Shown: in pieces, positions 51,000 to 60,888 of the stretch
Layout: each line of letters begins with the position of its first letter
Numbering within the stretch: position 1 is the stretch's first letter
Origin: Alphaproteobacteria bacterium
GTDB taxonomy: Bacteria > Pseudomonadota > Alphaproteobacteria > Sphingomonadales > Sphingomonadaceae
DNA length: 64,000 nt
Assembly (NCBI GenBank): GCA_030431875.1
Contig: JAUIIG010000008.1
Span: 1-64,000, forward strand
Direction: 5' to 3'
Translations under genes and position numbers: made by a program
The notes under the pieces: generated by a model
What the model was told of the DNA's origin: nothing
The model's input: only the letters and a program-made list of their open reading frames with translations
Databases searched by the model: none

Positions 51000-51115
51000 T
51001 TAGTATATCGCTCTGGAAACGGGCCGAAGGGCCGCGAGGGCGACCGCCCGCCCGCAGCGGGCGCGAAGCGAAGCGGAGCGCGTATAGCGAGGACGATCCG
51101 GCGGAGGCCGGATCG
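51000..51115 (-). repeat. Hairpin-rich intergenic repeat, copy C (inverted relative to A and B)
   Basis: Reverse strand GATCCGGC-CTCC-GCCGGATC + GTCCTCGC, then TGCGGGCGGGCGGTCGCCCTCGCGG. Confidence 0.8.
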
Positions 51116-51229
51116 AAAAACAAGCAAACGCCCCAGAACGGCGCGCTCTCACTCCTCATCTGGCGTTAAGCACCGCCATGCGATAAACGTATGCAATGGG
51201 ACTACCTCCTTGCCGAGGACGATAAGTAT

Positions 51230-52567
51230 ATGAAATTTGCACCCGCCATCCGCGCTGCTGCCCTGTGCACGGCCGTTGCGCTCGTTCCTGCCACCACGGC
51301 AGCCATTGCCCAGGTCGAAGGCCGCGCTTCTCCGGAATTTGCCCGTCTTTTCGCGACTTACCAGCGAATCAAGGCCAGCTATGTGGAGCCGGTGGAGGAC
51401 GAAGTGCTGATCCGCGGCGCGATCGACGGGATGCTGGCGGCGCTTGATCCGCACTCGGCTTACCTCGACGGTGCGGCGCTTGAACGACTCAACACCATGA
51501 TCGACGGCAACTACCAGGGCCTCGGCATTTCGGTGCAGATGGAAGACGGCGCGGTGAAGGTCATCTCGCCCTTCCGCGGCAGTCCGGCCGAAGCCGCCGG
51601 GATCAAGGCGGGCGACTTCATCACCCACATCAACGGCGACCTGATCTACGGCCTCGAGCTGAACGATGCCGTGGCGCAGATGCGCGGTCCGGCCGGTACC
51701 GACATCGAAGTCACCATTTTCCGTCCGGGCCGCGAAGACAGCTTCGAAGTCACCGTGACGCGCGGCGTGATCGAGCTGGAGCCGGTGACCTGGGAGCTGC
51801 TCGAAGGCAATATCGGCCATATCAGCGTCAACGAATTCTCCGCTGATGTCGGCGCCGACGTGCGCACCGGCATTCGCGAGCTGCAGGAGCAGGCGACAGG
51901 CCGCATGGCGGGCCTGGTGCTGGACTTGCGCCGCAATCCCGGCGGCGCGCTGGACGAGGCGGTTGCCCTGTCCGACCTTTTCCTGTCCGAAGGCCAGATC
52001 GTTTCGCAGCGCGGCCGCAACCGCCGCGACACCGTCTACTACGATGCCGAGACCGTCTATCGCGGCGACGTGGTGGAAGGCATGCCGATCATCGTGCTGA
52101 TCGACGAAGGCTCGGCTTCGGCGAGCGAGATCGTCGCTGGTGCCCTGCAGGACCATCGCCGTGCGCTGGTCATGGGTGAACGCAGCTTCGGCAAGGGCTC
52201 GGTGCAGACGCTGCTGCCGCTTGCCAGCGATGCCGCGCTCAAGCTCACCACGGCGCGTTACTATACGCCCTCGGGCCGGTCGGTGCAGGAAGGCGGGATC
52301 GAACCCGATATCCGCGTGCCGCAGTTGAGCGATCCGGATGCCGAACGCCGCCAGCGCCTCGCCCTGCGCGAAAGCGACCTGCGTGGCCACCTCGTCAACG
52401 AAGTCGGGATCGAGGATGAAAACCTCGAGCGTGACCGTCTCGACGATCCGCGCTTCCAGCTGACCGCTGCCCAGCTCGAGGAGCAGGGCATCGACGACTT
52501 CCAGCTCGACTACGCCGTGCGCACCTTGCGTCGCACTGCGGGCGTGAACATCGCCTCGCGGAGGTAA
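51230..52567 (+). CDS. S41 family C-terminal processing peptidase
   Basis: Signal peptide from MKFAPAIRAAALC; PDZ; GLVLDLRRNPGGALDEAV; DEGSASASEIVAGALQDHRRALVMGERSFGKGSVQ; an alternative start exists at 51191. Confidence 0.94.
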   Translation: MKFAPAIRAAALCTAVALVPATTAAIAQVEGRASPEFARLFATYQRIKASYVEPVEDEVLIRGAIDGMLAALDPHSAYLDGAALERLNTMIDGNYQGLGISVQMEDGAVKVISPFRGSPAEAAGIKAGDFITHINGDLIYGLELNDAVAQMRGPAGTDIEVTIFRPGREDSFEVTVTRGVIELEPVTWELLEGNIGHISVNEFSADVGADVRTGIRELQEQATGRMAGLVLDLRRNPGGALDEAVALSDLFLSEGQIVSQRGRNRRDTVYYDAETVYRGDVVEGMPIIVLIDEGSASASEIVAGALQDHRRALVMGERSFGKGSVQTLLPLASDAALKLTTARYYTPSGRSVQEGGIEPDIRVPQLSDPDAERRQRLALRESDLRGHLVNEVGIEDENLERDRLDDPRFQLTAAQLEEQGIDDFQLDYAVRTLRRTAGVNIASRR

Positions 52568-52636
52568 GGTCGGGCTTACCATTCGAGGTGAGCCTTTACC
52601 CTTGCGATAGAGCATTGCCGGTCCGATAGAGAGGCC

Positions 52637-53107
52637 ATGTCCCAAGACCTGCCCCTGTCCGACAAATATGCCCGCCTGCTGGCGCTGGCCGTGCCCGCGC
52701 TGCTGCTGGGTGGTGCCTATGTGTCGCAATACGGTTTCGGCCTGTTCCCCTGCGAAATGTGTTGGTGGCAGCGTTACCCGCATTTCGTGGCGCTGGTGTT
52801 GGCGATCCTTGCCTTCGTCGCGCCGCCCAAGCGGGTCTGGGTTGCCCTGGCGGGGCTCGCCATCGCCGTTTCGGGGGTGATCGGCGTCTTCCATGCCGGG
52901 GTCGAATATCACTGGTGGGAGAGCCCGCTCGGCTGCACCGCCACCGACCCCTTCGCCATCGAATTCGTGCGCTGTGACGAAGCCGCCTGGACGCTGTGGG
53001 GCGTCTCGCTGGCAGGGTTCAACGCGCTCTTCTCTCTCGGCAGCGCGATCGCCATATGGGTGCTGCTGTTGGCCCGAGAAAAAACTGTGGGGGAGAAGCG
53101 CGCATGA
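52637..53107 (+). CDS. Disulfide bond formation protein B family
   Basis: LFPCEMCWWQRYPH CxxC motif, multi-TM. Confidence 0.88.
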   Translation: MSQDLPLSDKYARLLALAVPALLLGGAYVSQYGFGLFPCEMCWWQRYPHFVALVLAILAFVAPPKRVWVALAGLAIAVSGVIGVFHAGVEYHWWESPLGCTATDPFAIEFVRCDEAAWTLWGVSLAGFNALFSLGSAIAIWVLLLAREKTVGEKRA

Positions 53108-53622
53108 CCAAAGACCGATCCGAGATGATCCGCGTCGACCAAGCGGGCGAGTTCGGAGCTACGCGGATTTACGCGGGCCAGCTGGCGGTCATGGGGGATC
53201 GCGGACCGCATTCGGCGGAAATCCGCGCAATGGCCGAGCAGGAAAAGGGCCACCGCGCCGAATTCGACGCCCTGATAGCCGAACGCGGCGTGCGGCCTAC
53301 CGCGCTGCAACCGTTCTGGCATGTCGCGGGCTTTGCCCTTGGCGCAGGCACGGCACTGATCGGACCTGAAGCCGCCATGGCCTGCACGGCAGCTATCGAG
53401 ACCGAAATCGACGAACATTACTCGCGCCAGCTGGAAGAGCTGGAGAAAGACGGCGACGATCCGGAACTGGCCGACATGATCCATCGTTTCCGTGAGGACG
53501 AGCGCGAACACCGCGATGCGGCCATTGCCCACGGCGCCGAGCGTGCGCCTGCCTATCCGCTGCTGTCGGCAGCGATCCGGCTGGGGTGCCGTGCGGCCAT
53601 CCGCCTGTCGGAGAAGCTCTGA
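53104..53622 (+). CDS. Demethoxyubiquinone hydroxylase family (Coq7/UbiF)
   Basis: MIRVDQAGEFGATRIYAGQLAVM...EEKGHRAEFD-like EQEKGHRAEFDAL; HRFREDEREHRDAA. Confidence 0.92.
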   Translation: MTKDRSEMIRVDQAGEFGATRIYAGQLAVMGDRGPHSAEIRAMAEQEKGHRAEFDALIAERGVRPTALQPFWHVAGFALGAGTALIGPEAAMACTAAIETEIDEHYSRQLEELEKDGDDPELADMIHRFREDEREHRDAAIAHGAERAPAYPLLSAAIRLGCRAAIRLSEKL

Positions 53623-53711
53623 CGCAAGAATATTTGACCAAGGCCAATTTCATCGCGCGTTCAACCGCTAGGGTGCCAGATGCACCAGAACGCCAGACTT
53701 AAGGATCGACC

Positions 53712-54311
53712 ATGATTCGCACGCTTGCCCTCTCCGCCACGACTGCCCTTGCCTTGGGCTTGCCAGCCACGCCTGCCGCCGCGCAGGACGAGGGTGGCGA
53801 CCGGGTCAACACCGTCATCATCTACGGCGATGACGAGTGTCCGGTGTCGACCGACGAGATGATTACCGTCTGCGCGCGGCTGGACGAAAGCGAGCGCTAC
53901 CGCATCCCTTCGCGACTGCGCCAGTCGAGCTCGCCGCAGAACGAAAGCTGGACCCAGCGCGCGCTGGCACTGGAAGCCGTGGGCGATTTCGGGCCGCTCA
54001 GCTGCACGCCGGCCGGGATCGGCGGCGACCTTGGCTGTACCGTCGACATGATCGAACAAGCCTATGCCGAGCGCGCCAATTCCAGCGACGTACGCTTTTC
54101 CCAACTGATCGCCGAAGAACGCGCCGAACGCCTCGCCACGATCGATGCCGATGCGGAATTGACGCAGGCCCGGGTCGAGGAACTCGAGCGGATCGAGATG
54201 GAACGCCGCCGCCAGGCGCAGGGCGAAGACCTGCCGGGCGAAGGCGAGGCGGCTGAGGCCGAAGTGGTCGACCCCGACGCCATTCCGGAAGGCCCGCCTC
54301 CCGGCCCGTAA
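53712..54311 (+). CDS. Secreted hypothetical protein
   Basis: Signal peptide; NTVIIYGDDECPVSTDEMITVCARLDESERYRIPSRLRQ. Confidence 0.75.
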   Translation: MIRTLALSATTALALGLPATPAAAQDEGGDRVNTVIIYGDDECPVSTDEMITVCARLDESERYRIPSRLRQSSSPQNESWTQRALALEAVGDFGPLSCTPAGIGGDLGCTVDMIEQAYAERANSSDVRFSQLIAEERAERLATIDADAELTQARVEELERIEMERRRQAQGEDLPGEGEAAEAEVVDPDAIPEGPPPGP

Positions 54312-54315
54312 GGCC

Positions 54316-55119
54316 TCAGGTCAACGAGATATCCGGCGCGTCTTCCTGCTTCATGCCGACGACGTGATAGCCCGCGTCGACGTGGTGCACTTCGCCAGTC
54401 ACGCCCGATGACAGGTCCGACAGGAAATAGAGCCCCGAGCCGCCGACGTCCTCGATGGTGACATTGCGGCGCAGCGGCGCATTCAACTCGTTCCACTTCA
54501 GGATGTAGCGGAAATCGCCGATGCCGCTGGCGGCCAGCGTCTTGATCGGCCCGGCGCTGATGGCGTTGACGCGGATGTTTTCCGGCCCGAGGTCGTTGGC
54601 GAGGTACTGCACGCTGGTTTCGAGCGCGGCCTTGGCCACGCCCATGACGTTGTAGTGCGGCACGACCTTTTCGGCGCCGTAATAGGTCAGCGTGATGATC
54701 GATCCGCCATCCTTCATCAGCGGCCGCGCACGCTTGGCGGCGGCGACCAACGAATAGGCCGAGATGTTCATCGTCAGCAGGAAGTTGTCGAGGCTGGTGT
54801 CGACATACTTGCCGCGCAGTTCGTTCTTGTCGGAAAAGCCGATGGCGTGGACGAGGAAGTCCAGCTTGCCCCACCGCTGCTCGATCTGGGCGAAGGCGGC
54901 ATCCATGGCATCCATGTCGCCCACGTCGCATTCGATCAGGAAATCGCTGCCCACCCGTTCGGCCAGCGGCCCCACGCGCTTGGCCAGAGCTTCGCCGGGA
55001 TAGGAAAAGGCCATTTCCGCGCCATGTTCGTGCAGCTTCTGCGCGATCCCCCAGGCCAGCGACTTGTCGTTGGCCAGGCCCATGATGAGACCCTTCTTGC
55101 CCTGCATCAGTCCAGTCAT
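54316..55119 (-). CDS. fabI: Enoyl-[acyl-carrier-protein] reductase (NADH)
   Basis: GLMQGKKGLIMGLANDKSLAWGIAQ; LTYYGAEKVVPHYNVMGVAKAALE. Confidence 0.96.
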   Translation of the reverse strand: MTGLMQGKKGLIMGLANDKSLAWGIAQKLHEHGAEMAFSYPGEALAKRVGPLAERVGSDFLIECDVGDMDAMDAAFAQIEQRWGKLDFLVHAIGFSDKNELRGKYVDTSLDNFLLTMNISAYSLVAAAKRARPLMKDGGSIITLTYYGAEKVVPHYNVMGVAKAALETSVQYLANDLGPENIRVNAISAGPIKTLAASGIGDFRYILKWNELNAPLRRNVTIEDVGGSGLYFLSDLSSGVTGEVHHVDAGYHVVGMKQEDAPDISLT

Positions 55120-56165
55120 GCGGCCGTATCCTCCGTTGTTCCTGCCTTGCCGGATCGCCCTGCGCGTTCCTGCGCCAGCCGATCATTCTCTTCCTCAGGA
55201 GTTTCGGCCAGCGCCGCGTTGAGTTCGGCACCTGCCACTATCCCTAAGCCGACCAGCCAGAAAAAGAAAAGCGTGATCATGAAACCGGCGAGCGAGCCGT
55301 AGGTGAGATTGTAGGCAAAGACACTGCGCAAGATCGGCGGGAAGGCCTCTGTCACCAGCAGCCACCAGACGGTGACCAGCAGCGCGCCGGGCCATTTGCG
55401 ATAACGGCGCGCGCGATATTCCGGCGGGGATAGCGCCACGAACAGGACCCATATCGAACCGAACAGGCCCAGCGCTGTGACAACCCGTGACAGGGTGAGT
55501 TCGGCAAGGGCGTGGCCCAGGTCAGGGAAATAGGCGGAGATGGACGCCTGCGCCGTCGACAGCACGACCTGCGCCAGCAGCGATACGATCAGCAGCAGCA
55601 CTCCGCCGACGATGATGCCGATGGAGCCGATGCGGTATTTCCAGAACGGCTGCGAGGCCTTGATACCGTACGACCGGCGCAGGATGTCACGGATCGTCTC
55701 GATCAGGCTGCCGGCAGTCCACAGGCCTACCGCCGCACCGATCCATAGCAGCCAGCCGCTGCGCGCCTCGATCGCGTCGCGCGCCACGGGGGCGATGACG
55801 TTGGCGACTGTCGGCGGCAGGGCAGAGACGAAAGCGCTGATCGTTGCCATGCGATCCGACTCTTCCCCCAGCGCAGAGAAGATCGCTGCGGCGGTGATGA
55901 AGAAGGGGAAGATTGCCAGCAACGACATGTAGGCAAGGTTGCCGGCATGAATCGTGCCGTCGTTGATGCAGCCCAGCACCACGCGGTGCACGATCTCGAC
56001 CGGTCGGCTGTTGCGCCACGACCGGCGGCGGAAGGGCTTGAGATGCCCGCCTGCCGCCACGAACTGGCGGCGCGCTTCCGGCGAGCGGTGGTCTGGAGAG
56101 AGCGTGTCCGTCTCGCCGCCAGGATCACCGCCGGTTTGGCTTTCAGGGGCTGCCTCTTGCACCAT
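55116..56165 (-). CDS. YihY/BrkB family membrane protein
   Basis: DGTIHAGNLAYMSLLAIFPFFITAAAIFSAL; multi-TM. Confidence 0.9.
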   Translation of the reverse strand: MVQEAAPESQTGGDPGGETDTLSPDHRSPEARRQFVAAGGHLKPFRRRSWRNSRPVEIVHRVVLGCINDGTIHAGNLAYMSLLAIFPFFITAAAIFSALGEESDRMATISAFVSALPPTVANVIAPVARDAIEARSGWLLWIGAAVGLWTAGSLIETIRDILRRSYGIKASQPFWKYRIGSIGIIVGGVLLLIVSLLAQVVLSTAQASISAYFPDLGHALAELTLSRVVTALGLFGSIWVLFVALSPPEYRARRYRKWPGALLVTVWWLLVTEAFPPILRSVFAYNLTYGSLAGFMITLFFFWLVGLGIVAGAELNAALAETPEEENDRLAQERAGRSGKAGTTEDTAA

Positions 56166-56218
56166 CAGGACCGGTTTCTATCAGTCCCGGCGCTGCTGTC
56201 GAGGCGGCAGCAAGGCGA

Positions 56219-57166
56219 TCAGACGCCCATCGATTCGCGGGGATTGTCCTTGTCCGTCCAGCCTTCTAGGCGGAAGGCCAGATCCGACAGGTCTTCGGGC
56301 AGGTGGATTTCCAGCGTTACCAACTGGTCACCACGGGTGCCGTCCTTCTTGCTGAAGCCCTTGCCCTTCATCCGCAGCACCTTGCCCGAACTGGACCCTG
56401 CAGCGATGGTCAGCATGACCGGGCCATCAACCGTAGGCACCTTGATCTTGGCCCCATTTACGGCCTCGTCCAGCCGGATCGGCAGGTCCAGTCGCACGTC
56501 ATCGCCGTCGCGGTAGAAGAACGGGTGCGCCTGCACGTCGATCACGACGATGCCGTCGCCGTTGCCGCCGGGTCCGGCCTGGCCCTTGCCCTTCAGGCGC
56601 ATGGTGGTGCCGTCCTCGACCCCGGCCGGCAGGCCCAGGTCGATGGTCTTGCCGTCCGCCAGCGTGATGCGCTGCTTGGTGCGCGCTGCCGCGTCGACGA
56701 AGGGCACGGCCAGCTTGTAACGGATGTCCGCGCCCTTCTTGGGCGGCGGAGGCGGCGGAGAGCGAAAGCCCGACTGTTGGCGGCGGCTGCCGTTGTTGCC
56801 GCGCCCGAAGAGGCCTTCGAACAGGTCGGAAAGGTCCATCTCCTCGCCGCCGCCGAAACCCTGGAAGTCGCGCTGCGAATAGCCGCCGTTGCCGCCCGGA
56901 CGTCCACCGCCGAAACCGCCCCCCATACCGAAAGGCATCGAGGGGTTGCCGTCAGCGTCGATCTCGCCGCGGTCGAACTGCGCTCGCTTGTCCTTGTCGG
57001 ACAGCAGGTCGTAGGCCTGCGTCACCTTGCTGAACTTCTCCGCGGCCTGCGGATTGTCCTTGTTGCGGTCCGGATGCAGTTCCTTTGCGAGCTTGCGGTA
57101 GGCAGACTTGATGTCTGCCTCGCTCGCGGAACGGCTCACGCCGAGAAGGGTATAGGGGTCGCCCAT
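56219..57166 (-). CDS. DnaJ-family co-chaperone (CbpA-like)
   Basis: MGDPYTLLGVSRSASEADIKSAYRKLAKELHPDRNKD; G/F region; DnaJ_C. Confidence 0.93.
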   Translation of the reverse strand: MGDPYTLLGVSRSASEADIKSAYRKLAKELHPDRNKDNPQAAEKFSKVTQAYDLLSDKDKRAQFDRGEIDADGNPSMPFGMGGGFGGGRPGGNGGYSQRDFQGFGGGEEMDLSDLFEGLFGRGNNGSRRQQSGFRSPPPPPPKKGADIRYKLAVPFVDAAARTKQRITLADGKTIDLGLPAGVEDGTTMRLKGKGQAGPGGNGDGIVVIDVQAHPFFYRDGDDVRLDLPIRLDEAVNGAKIKVPTVDGPVMLTIAAGSSSGKVLRMKGKGFSKKDGTRGDQLVTLEIHLPEDLSDLAFRLEGWTDKDNPRESMGV

Positions 57167-57353
57167 GGTGTGTTAGCTAGGTAATGCGGGTGCAATAGGC
57201 AAGAGAATGCCTTCCCTACCGCGAAGTGCCGCGATAGGTGCGCAGGCATGACTTGCAGGCACTCCTCGGGCGAACGGACGAAAAGTCTTCCTGACGAGGG
57301 CGCTTTTCTTGCTCCAGGACCGTGTTCCATGTGTTCCACATTAGGCCCCGATA

Positions 57354-57956
57354 ATGACTGACAACGCCATCCCCGTGATCGATCCCTTCGTGCTGTTCGA
57401 CGCCTGGTTCGCCGAAGCTTGCGACAGCGAGCCCAACGATCCCAATGCCATGGCGCTGGCCACGGCCACGCCCGATGCCGCGCCTTCGGTGCGCATGGTA
57501 TTGCTGAAGGGGCATGATGAGCGCGGCTTCGTCTTTTACACCAATGCCCAGAGCCGGAAGGGCAGCGAAGTGCTGGCCAATCCGCAAGCCGCGCTGCTGT
57601 TCCACTGGAAGAGCCTGCGCCGCCAGGTCCGTATCGAGGGACCACTTGCGGAAGTGACGCCGGAAGAGGCCGACGCATATTTCCATTCGCGCCCCTTCGT
57701 CAGCCAGGTGGGCTCTGCCGCCAGCGACCAGTCGCGCCCGCTCGATTCGCGCCAGACCTACACTGACCGCGTCGATGCCCTGCGCGCCGAATACGAGGCG
57801 ACCGGCGAAGTTCCCCGCCCGGCGCACTGGACGGGCTTCCGGCTGGACCCGGCGGCCATCGAGTTCTGGACCGACCGCCCCAACCGCCTGCACGAACGAC
57901 GCCGCTTCACGCGCGATGTGGAGGGCGGCTGGACCAGCACGCTGCTTTACCCGTGA
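57354..57956 (+). CDS. pdxH: Pyridoxamine 5'-phosphate oxidase
   Basis: [57 protein letters not shown]. Confidence 0.95.
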   Translation: MTDNAIPVIDPFVLFDAWFAEACDSEPNDPNAMALATATPDAAPSVRMVLLKGHDERGFVFYTNAQSRKGSEVLANPQAALLFHWKSLRRQVRIEGPLAEVTPEEADAYFHSRPFVSQVGSAASDQSRPLDSRQTYTDRVDALRAEYEATGEVPRPAHWTGFRLDPAAIEFWTDRPNRLHERRRFTRDVEGGWTSTLLYP

Positions 57957-58900
57957 GCGTCTCGGTCCATGAACGCGCCAAGCTGACGCAGAGCGCCGCG
58001 CTTGCCTCTATCGTCACGGCCCTGTTCCTGGCGGGCATGAAGGTCTGGGCTGTTCTGCAGACCGATTCGACCGCCATGCTCGGCAGCCTTGCCGATACAT
58101 CGCTGGACTTGATTGCCAGCGTAGGCACCTTGGTGGGCGTCTGGATCGCCGCCCGTCCCGCAGATGAGGATCACCGCTTCGGCCACGGCAAGGCAGAGGC
58201 GCTCGCCGCCATGTTCCAGGTCGTGTTGATCACCATGTCGGCAGCCGGCCTTGCCTACCGCGCGATCGACCAACTGCTGCTGGGAGCCCGTCCGGCAGGT
58301 GCTGACGAGGGCATCGTCGTCTCGGTCATCGCCATGATCGGTACACTCGCCCTGCTGGCATGGCAGCGGCACGTGATCCGCAAGACGGGCAGCCTCGCAA
58401 TCTCGACCGACCACCTGCATTACAAGTCGGACCTGCTGCTCAACCTCGCCGTGATCGCGGCGCTGGTGCTCGACACCTACCTCGCGGTTTCGGGTGCGGA
58501 CGCGCTGTTCGGTCTCGCCATCGCCCTGTGGTTGGCCTGGGGCGCCTGGCGCGCCGCGGGCGAAGCGATCGACCACCTGATGGACAAGGAATGGCCGGAG
58601 GAGAAACGCGAGGCCTTCCTCGAAGTACTCGCCCGCCAGCCGGAGCTGCGCGGTGTGCATGACCTGCGCACCCGCACCAGTGGCGCCCACGACTTTGTCC
58701 AGTTCCACGCCTCGGTCGATGGCTCGATGAGTGTCTCCGAAGCCCACCGGATCATGGACGAGATCGAGGCACGAATCGAAAAGGAGTTTCCCGGCGTCGA
58801 AGTGCTGATCCACCCTGATCCCGAGGGCCTTGCCGACGAAACGGGGCTGGCCGTGGAAGAACTGCTTCCCGGCGTCCGTGAAGAGAAAGACGACGAATGA
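57953..58900 (+). CDS. Cation diffusion facilitator family transporter
   Basis: STAMLGSLADTSLDLIASVGTLVGVWIAARPADEDHRFGHGKAEALAAM; GTG start. Confidence 0.93.
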   Translation: MSVSVHERAKLTQSAALASIVTALFLAGMKVWAVLQTDSTAMLGSLADTSLDLIASVGTLVGVWIAARPADEDHRFGHGKAEALAAMFQVVLITMSAAGLAYRAIDQLLLGARPAGADEGIVVSVIAMIGTLALLAWQRHVIRKTGSLAISTDHLHYKSDLLLNLAVIAALVLDTYLAVSGADALFGLAIALWLAWGAWRAAGEAIDHLMDKEWPEEKREAFLEVLARQPELRGVHDLRTRTSGAHDFVQFHASVDGSMSVSEAHRIMDEIEARIEKEFPGVEVLIHPDPEGLADETGLAVEELLPGVREEKDDE

Positions 58901-59727
58901 GCCGCAAATCGATCCCCTACTGGCACGTCGATGCCTTTGCCGATCGCCCCTTTGCCGGGAACCAGGCGGCGGTAGTGGTGTTCGAGGGCAGCTATCCGGA
59001 CGACCAAGTACTGGTGGCGATTGCCGAAGAGAACCAGTTCGCGGAAACCGCCTTCCTGCTGCGCGATGCGAGCGGGGCGGCCGACTGGGAACTGCGCTGG
59101 TTCACCCCTACGATGGAGATCCGTCTCTGCGGCCATGCCACGCTGGCGAGCGGACACGTGCTGCTTGAGCGGGACGGCGGCGAGCGGGTGACCTTTCGTA
59201 CGCGCAAGGCGGGCGTGCTGACGGTGAGCCGCGCGGCTGATGGTTATGCGCTGGCCTTGCCTGCCATCCCGACAGAGCCGGGCGAATGGCCCGAGGCGGT
59301 GGAGCTGCTGGGCGCGACACCGCGCGAAGTCTGGCTCAACCCCGATCGCTACGGTGTCTACCTGTTCGATAGCACTGACGAGGTGCTCGCGCTCGATCCG
59401 GACCTGCGCGGACTGAAGGCACTGGGGGACGACCAGTTCATCTGCACAGCTCCAGGCAAGGATACCGATGTTATCAGCCGCGTTTTCGTGCCGGGCGGCG
59501 GCGTCGACGAGGACAGCTTCACCGGCTCTGCCCATGCCGTGCTGACCCCGTTCTGGACCGCCAGGCTGGGGCGCGACAGCTTCACCGCCTTCCAGGCCTC
59601 GCAGCGCGGCGGTCATGCGACCTGCACGCTGGAAAGGGACCCGGCGGGAGACCCAACCGGTGACAGGGCCGTGCTCGGCGGCGACTGCGTAACCGTGGTG
59701 GAGGGGCGCTTTTACCTCAAAGGGTAG
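58897..59727 (+). CDS. PhzF family isomerase/epimerase
   Basis: YWHVDAFADRPFAGNQAAVVVFEGSYPDDQVLVAIAEENQFAETAFLL, LCGHATLASGHVL. Confidence 0.93.
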   Translation: MSRKSIPYWHVDAFADRPFAGNQAAVVVFEGSYPDDQVLVAIAEENQFAETAFLLRDASGAADWELRWFTPTMEIRLCGHATLASGHVLLERDGGERVTFRTRKAGVLTVSRAADGYALALPAIPTEPGEWPEAVELLGATPREVWLNPDRYGVYLFDSTDEVLALDPDLRGLKALGDDQFICTAPGKDTDVISRVFVPGGGVDEDSFTGSAHAVLTPFWTARLGRDSFTAFQASQRGGHATCTLERDPAGDPTGDRAVLGGDCVTVVEGRFYLKG

Positions 59728-60866
59728 AGCGCCATCAGGTCGGCAATGCGCGCTTCGGCGGCGCGGCCTTCGCTGCCTTCGGACTTGCCCAGCCGCACCA
59801 CGGTCAGGCCCTGGGTGGGAGAAACGTGGACGAACTGCCCCAGGTGGCCGCGCATGGCGAAGATGTCGGTCGATATGCGCCCGCCGAAGAAGGCGTCGCG
59901 ATTGGCTTCCTCGGCATTGCGATTGAGCCAGAGGTGGGCACCGTAGTCGGGTGAAGCGGGGCTGGACCGGCGCATGAATTCGACCCAGCGGCGCGGCACG
60001 ACCTGCACGCCGCCCACCGATCCGCCGTTGCGCAGCAACTCGCCGACCTTGCCCCAGTCGCGCGCCGTGGCGAAGACCCAGCTGCCGCCCACCAGAGTGC
60101 CGGAGCGGTCGTACTCGCCGCGCAGCGATGCCGCGCCGAGAGGTTCGGCAAGGCGCGACGTAATGAAGTCTGCCACTGCGCGTTGCCGCTGCCCGGGCGT
60201 GCCATCGGGCGCCAATGTATCGGCGATGATGTCGGCAATGATCACCGTGGTGGCGGTGGAGTAAGCAAAGCGTTCGCCGGGTGGATCGCGCAGGGGCTGT
60301 GCTTCGGCCCAGCCTGCCATGTCCTCGCGCCCTTCGAGGAACAGCATGCGTACTTCCGATGCGGTATAGAGCGGTTCGATATTCTCTTCGTTGTAGAGGC
60401 CGGACCGCATTTGCAGCAGGTAGCGCAGGGTAATGGCCGCGCGCGGATCGCCTGCGCGCTGCCACAAGGCAACCGGTGCCGCCTGGTCTAGATCGAGCCG
60501 GCCCTCCGCTACCATCGCCCCGGCCAGCAGGCCGGTAACGGTCTTGCCCATCGACCAGCCGATCAGGGGCATGTCGGCGGAGTATCCCTCGGCATAGCGC
60601 TCGGCGACCACCTCGCCGTTGTGCATGACCACCAGTGCCCGCGTCTCGCCGACCTCTTCGTCAGTGAACAGGGCGTCCACTGCCCGCGCCAGCTGCTCGC
60701 GCGGGACGCCCGGATCGGCGTTTACGGCGGCGAGCGCAGTGTCGGACAAGGGCGGCGGACCGGGCGGCTCCGATTGTGAGCAGGCCAGCAACAGCAAGGG
60801 CGCGATCAGGCTTGGCGCAAGCTTGCGCAGGCGGCTAAGGAAGTGGCGACCGGACATCGTGGCCAT
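59712..60866 (-). CDS. Serine hydrolase (beta-lactamase/PBP4* family), lipoprotein
   Basis: SLIAPLLLLACSQ lipobox; IGWSMGKTVTGLLAGAMV SxxK motif; YST motif. Confidence 0.88.
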   Translation of the reverse strand: MATMSGRHFLSRLRKLAPSLIAPLLLLACSQSEPPGPPPLSDTALAAVNADPGVPREQLARAVDALFTDEEVGETRALVVMHNGEVVAERYAEGYSADMPLIGWSMGKTVTGLLAGAMVAEGRLDLDQAAPVALWQRAGDPRAAITLRYLLQMRSGLYNEENIEPLYTASEVRMLFLEGREDMAGWAEAQPLRDPPGERFAYSTATTVIIADIIADTLAPDGTPGQRQRAVADFITSRLAEPLGAASLRGEYDRSGTLVGGSWVFATARDWGKVGELLRNGGSVGGVQVVPRRWVEFMRRSSPASPDYGAHLWLNRNAEEANRDAFFGGRISTDIFAMRGHLGQFVHVSPTQGLTVVRLGKSEGSEGRAAEARIADLMALYPLR

Positions 60867-60888
60867 GCAATCAGACAGGACGACAAGA

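Noticed and set aside
51149-52912. 587-aa minus-strand ORF opposite the S41 protease gene
   Set aside because: Antisense shadow; His/Arg/Gln-rich low-information translation.
57330-57348. TGTTCCATGTGTTCCACA upstream of pdxH as a fifth parS
   Set aside because: A direct rather than inverted arrangement; it does not form the parS palindrome.
58477-60465. 662-aa minus-strand ORF across phzF and the serine hydrolase
   Set aside because: Out of frame with the real serine hydrolase and antisense to phzF; Arg-rich translation typical of spurious frames.
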